The translations under genes and the position numbers were made by a program. The notes beneath the pieces were generated by a model. The model was not told the DNA's origin, did not search any database, and saw only the letters and a program-made list of their open reading frames with translations. Below are positions 61,509 through 64,000 of a DNA stretch of 64,000 nucleotides, piece by piece. This stretch comes from Allobosea vaviloviae (GTDB taxonomy: Bacteria; Pseudomonadota; Alphaproteobacteria; Rhizobiales; Beijerinckiaceae). The DNA is taken from contig NZ_LGSZ01000010.1 of NCBI RefSeq assembly GCF_001298265.1, positions 1 through 64,000 of the forward strand. The letters run 5' to 3'. How positions within the stretch are numbered: position 1 is the stretch's first letter; every line of letters starts with the position of its first letter.

Positions 61509-61922
61509 ATGCGTTGTATTGCTGCGGCCGTGATCCTCACGGTCTCTATGCCTGTGCTCGCCCATGCGGAGCCCCACATCGAGAAGGTCTCGTTCCAGCC
61601 GCAGGTCAAAGGCCTGGGCTGCCTGAAGCCCGAGGCGGTCGCGATGGTCAAGGAGCTGATCGACAAGATCGGCCCGATCCAGATCACCTCGACCTGCGGC
61701 GGGCGCCACGCCAGACGGTCCCAACACTATCACGGCAAGGCGATCGATTTCCGGCCGCTCGCCACCTCTGCCCGCAAGGCGGTCGCGGCGGCCAAGGCGA
61801 TCGAGAGCACCGGCGGGGTCGGCTCCTACCCCAATGGCATCGTCCATGTTGATGTCGGTGACAGGGAGCTGTCCTGGTTCGGCCACAAGCGCGCCGGCCG
61901 CCGCTACGCCTATAACCGCTGA
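61509..61922 (+). CDS. secreted M15-like peptidase
   Basis: The 137-residue product has a signal peptide (about 1-20, ending AHAEP) and a small M15/VanY-type domain: STCGGRHARRSQHYHGKAIDF, read as SQHYHGKAIDF with the metal-binding His and Asp, and IVHVDVGDR with the third ligand His. Such proteins (YcbK/DUF882-like) trim peptidoglycan peptides. A Cys pair, in GLGCLKPE and STCGG, may form a disulfide. It is followed by a convergent TauE gene. Confidence 0.8.
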   Translation: MRCIAAAVILTVSMPVLAHAEPHIEKVSFQPQVKGLGCLKPEAVAMVKELIDKIGPIQITSTCGGRHARRSQHYHGKAIDFRPLATSARKAVAAAKAIESTGGVGSYPNGIVHVDVGDRELSWFGHKRAGRRYAYNR

Positions 61923-61943
61923 GGCGGCGCACCGGGCGGCGGT

Positions 61944-62687
61944 TCAGGCCGCCGCCCGCAACACCAGATATCCGCCCAGCGCCAGGAGCCCTGCGAAGAA
62001 GCAGAGCTTGAACGTCTTCGCCGAGATGCGGTTGCGGATCATCGTCCCCACAGCCATTCCCGCCAGTGCCGGCAGCAGGGCCAGGGCCGAATGCCAGGCG
62101 ACGGTGGCATCCAGCGCGCCGTTGCCCAGAAGCCCGACAGAGAGCGCCAGTGTCGAGATGATGAAGGAGAGGCCGAGCGCCTGCACCAGCTCGTCCTTGT
62201 CGAGCCCGAGCGCCTGCAGATAGGGCACGGCCGGCAGCACGAAGACGCCCGTCGCCGCGGTTGCAATCCCGGTCGCGATGCCGATGACAGGCGCAAGCCA
62301 GCCTTCCGCTGATGGTGGAACCTGCAGCTTCGCCGCCTTCAGCCCGACCAGCGCATAAAGCACCAGCGCAATGCCGAGCCACAGCGTCGCCGAGCCGGTC
62401 TTCTGCTGCTCCAGCAGGCCGGCGCCGGCCCAGGTACCCAGGCAGATCCCCGCCAGCATCGGCCAGAGCCTGGAAACGATGGCCTTGAGCCCGGGGCCGG
62501 TCGCGATCTGCCAGCCATTGGTGATGAGATTGGGCACCACCAGCAGCGCCGCCGCCTGGGCAGGCGCCATCACCACGCCGAGAATCCCGACCGCGATGGT
62601 CGGCAGGCCGAGCCCGATGACGCCCTTGACGAAGCCGGCCAGCAGGAAGGTGCCGGCGATGAACGCGATGAGCTGCAGGTTTTCCAT
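61944..62687 (-). CDS. TauE/SafE family permease
   Basis: The 247-residue protein has about eight membrane segments arranged as two TauE-like halves; the first contains GTFLLAGFVKGVIGLGLPTIAVG and the second GIATGIATAATGVFVLPAVPYLQ (each read here as shorter cores KGVIGLGLPT and GVFVLPAVPYLQ). It is a shorter and different TauE subgroup from the one at 22 kb, and has no TIGR02186 partner. The likely function is export of a small sulfur-containing or other organic anion. It is divergent from an ArsR-type regulator, which may control it. Confidence 0.88.
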   Translation of the reverse strand: MENLQLIAFIAGTFLLAGFVKGVIGLGLPTIAVGILGVVMAPAQAAALLVVPNLITNGWQIATGPGLKAIVSRLWPMLAGICLGTWAGAGLLEQQKTGSATLWLGIALVLYALVGLKAAKLQVPPSAEGWLAPVIGIATGIATAATGVFVLPAVPYLQALGLDKDELVQALGLSFIISTLALSVGLLGNGALDATVAWHSALALLPALAGMAVGTMIRNRISAKTFKLCFFAGLLALGGYLVLRAAA

Positions 62688-62787
62688 GGACGGCTTTCTG
62701 GCATTGCCGCCGCCTCCTGTCGCCTCTCGATGCTACGGCCCGCGCCGTAGCATTGCCGCTTGCCAGCTCGACGGTTTGTCGTGAAGC

Positions 62788-62866
62788 GTCATTGCGAGCG
62801 TAGCGAAGCAATCCAGAAGGTCTCGCGCGACGTCGCCCTGGATTGCTTCGCTGCGCTCGCAATGAC
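62788..62866. repeat. palindromic repeat, family C copy 2
   Basis: GTCATTGCGAGCG pairs with a CGCTCGCAATGAC end; the inner arms are GAAGCAATCCAG/CTGGATTGCTTC. It lies in the divergent promoter region of the TauE and ArsR-type genes. The first copy is at 10547-10633. Confidence 0.85.
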
Positions 62867-62892
62867 GGCAGAACCGGGAGCATGATGCCGGG

Positions 62893-63633
62893 ATGAGCAC
62901 CGACGGCCCCTATCTCGCCGAGATCGCCCATCTGATGGGAGATCCCGCCCGCGCCAACATGCTGCATGCGCTGATGGACGGCCGCGCCCTGACGGCCAAG
63001 GAACTCGCCTGGCTTGCCGGCGTCGCGCCGCAGACCGCGAGCGGCCATCTCGCCAAGCTGATGGATGGCGGGCTGCTGGCGGTCGCCGTCCAAGGCCGCC
63101 ATCGCTATTACCGGCTGGCCGGCCCCGAGGTGGCGCAGGCGCTGGAAGGGCTGATGGTGCTCGCCGGTGCGCAGACGTCGCGCCGCCGCCTGCCCTCTCG
63201 CGTCGGCGCGGAGCTGAGCCAGGCCCGCACCTGCTACGACCATTTCGCCGGGCGGCTCGGCATCGGCATCCATGACGCGCTGGTCGCTGGGGGCCATCTG
63301 CGCGTCGCCGAGGGCGGCTACGGGCTGACCTCCTCGGGTGAGGCGGTCTTCATGGCGCTCGGCGTCGATCCCGTGCCGACGAAAAGCCGCCGGGCAGCGC
63401 TACGCCCCTGCCTGGACTGGAGCGAGCGCCGGCCGCACCTCGCCGGCCACCTCGCTGCGGCACTCGCCTGCCGCTGCTTCGAGATGGCCTGGGTCACGCG
63501 CCGCAAGGACAGCCGCGCCGTCACACTGACGGATGCGGGCAGGGCGGCCCTGGCCGATGCGCTGCCCGGTTTCCGATGCGACGCCGAGCCTGCCGCCGAA
63601 ATGCCCGAGCTCCGGCAAGCCGTCTTCGCCTGA
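62893..63633 (+). CDS. ArsR-type winged-helix transcriptional regulator
   Basis: The 246-residue protein has an N-terminal ArsR-type winged helix (about 10-90; LMGDPARANMLHALMDG, LTAKELAWLAGVAPQTASGHL, GRHRYYRLAG) and a longer C-terminal domain of about 130 residues with a CYDHFAGRLGIGIHDAL segment and a Cys-rich ACRCFEMAW near the end. The first 100 residues fit ArsR regulators, and the C-terminal part is of the kind found in larger ArsR-type proteins. No ArsR metal-binding CVC motif is present. It is divergent from the TauE permease gene, which it may control. Confidence 0.85.
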   Translation: MSTDGPYLAEIAHLMGDPARANMLHALMDGRALTAKELAWLAGVAPQTASGHLAKLMDGGLLAVAVQGRHRYYRLAGPEVAQALEGLMVLAGAQTSRRRLPSRVGAELSQARTCYDHFAGRLGIGIHDALVAGGHLRVAEGGYGLTSSGEAVFMALGVDPVPTKSRRAALRPCLDWSERRPHLAGHLAAALACRCFEMAWVTRRKDSRAVTLTDAGRAALADALPGFRCDAEPAAEMPELRQAVFA

Positions 63634-63647
63634 GGGCCGCGCCGGGC

Positions 63648-64000
63648 CTAGAACTGGATGCGCAGCTGCGCGGACCCGCCGAGGCTGCGGCTGGTGGCGG
63701 AGAGTTCGCTGTCGAGGCGGACGCCGAGCGAGACCCGCTCGCTGATCCTCGCATCGAGACCCGCGGCGATCAGCGCGCCGTTTCGGTCGGGTCGTGCGCC
63801 GGTCGCGGTGAAGCCGGCTCCCGGCAGGCCGACCAGGCTCGCGCTCAGCTGTGCGTCGCGCTCGAAATAATGCGCCCAGGCGGCCCGCACGAAGCCGGTC
63901 ACCGGCACGCCGCCGAACACGGCTTGCGAGTCGATCTGCAATCCCAGCTCGGAGCGGCTGCTCACGTCGTTGCGCCTGGAGACGGCGAGTGCGCCGGCAT
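63648..64000 (-). CDS. autotransporter beta-barrel C-terminus (partial, runs off window)
   Basis: The open frame continues in phase to the window edge, so the gene starts beyond 64000. The visible 117 residues are a membrane beta-barrel end: alternating polar/hydrophobic strands (LGLQIDSQAVF, VSLGVRLDSELS) and a terminal QLRIQF with the C-terminal Phe needed for barrel insertion. Aromatic and Gly residues fit a type V autotransporter. The passenger cannot be seen. Confidence 0.7.
   Translation of the reverse strand, partial: AGALAVSRRNDVSSRSELGLQIDSQAVFGGVPVTGFVRAAWAHYFERDAQLSASLVGLPGAGFTATGARPDRNGALIAAGLDARISERVSLGVRLDSELSATSRSLGGSAQLRIQF

Overview
The window is high-GC and densely coded. 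Its gene families point to an alphaproteobacterium of the Hyphomicrobiales: a PodJ-like polarity factor, an FDH3-type formate dehydrogenase with its usual accessory genes, MinCDE, and several families (DUF3305, DUF3306, TIGR02186, TIGR01459) that I associate with this group. A Bosea-like genome is my best guess, but no rRNA or tRNA gene is present to test it. No CRISPR array, insertion sequence or prophage was seen.

Left edge (1-1.6 kb): a G/C low-complexity stretch with a 31-G homopolymer, which looks like a sequence or assembly artefact, then a polytopic O-antigen-ligase-like membrane protein. From 1.8 to 21.2 kb lies a formate dehydrogenase and molybdenum-cofactor region. It holds a DUF2478 protein, fdhD, a bPH-like membrane protein and mobA in a chain of short overlaps; then mrp/tusA, a WD40-cytochrome c fusion, and a 679-residue multi-cluster Fe-S protein. 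Divergent from that last gene runs a long series: ligase-like protein, DUF6505, DUF6352, DUF3305, DUF3306, an HTH-TorD fusion, a 67-residue Tat-target peptide, fdhA, fdhB, fdhC, then mobB and moeA. Together these could supply the sulfurated Mo/W cofactor, chaperone and Tat-export the catalytic subunit, and pass electrons from periplasmic formate to the quinone pool. The HTH-chaperone fusion, with a promoter lying between two dyads just upstream, is the most interesting regulatory arrangement in the window.

From 21 to 34 kb: a TIGR02186/TauE pair, podJ, a MerR regulator, and a beta-oxidation operon (acyl-CoA dehydrogenase, thiolase, FadB-like fusion) followed by a deformylase homologue that has lost two of its three metal ligands and a YefM-YoeB toxin-antitoxin pair with an operator-like palindrome. 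From 34 to 50 kb: an omega-aminotransferase, a TPR membrane protein, a degenerate EAL protein, a HAD hydrolase, CheY, MaoC, ribF-ileS-lspA, a small BamF-like secreted protein, a pair of M16 peptidase homologues (one without the zinc motif) and mutL.

An AT-rich island (about 51.9-53.8 kb) between mutL and minCDE carries one gene, encoding a ClpX-type zinc finger fused to a class III nucleotide cyclase domain, plus about 760 bases without a convincing gene. It looks transferred and is a candidate for an undescribed signalling or defence element. The right end holds rsmD (and a decayed copy of its 3' end), an RluB-type pseudouridine synthase with huge disordered tails, tadA, small secreted proteins, a second TauE, an ArsR-type regulator and the C-terminus of an autotransporter running off the window. 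Eight intergenic palindromic repeats of three sequence families all begin GTCAT and end ATGAC; two of them sit inside apparent operons.
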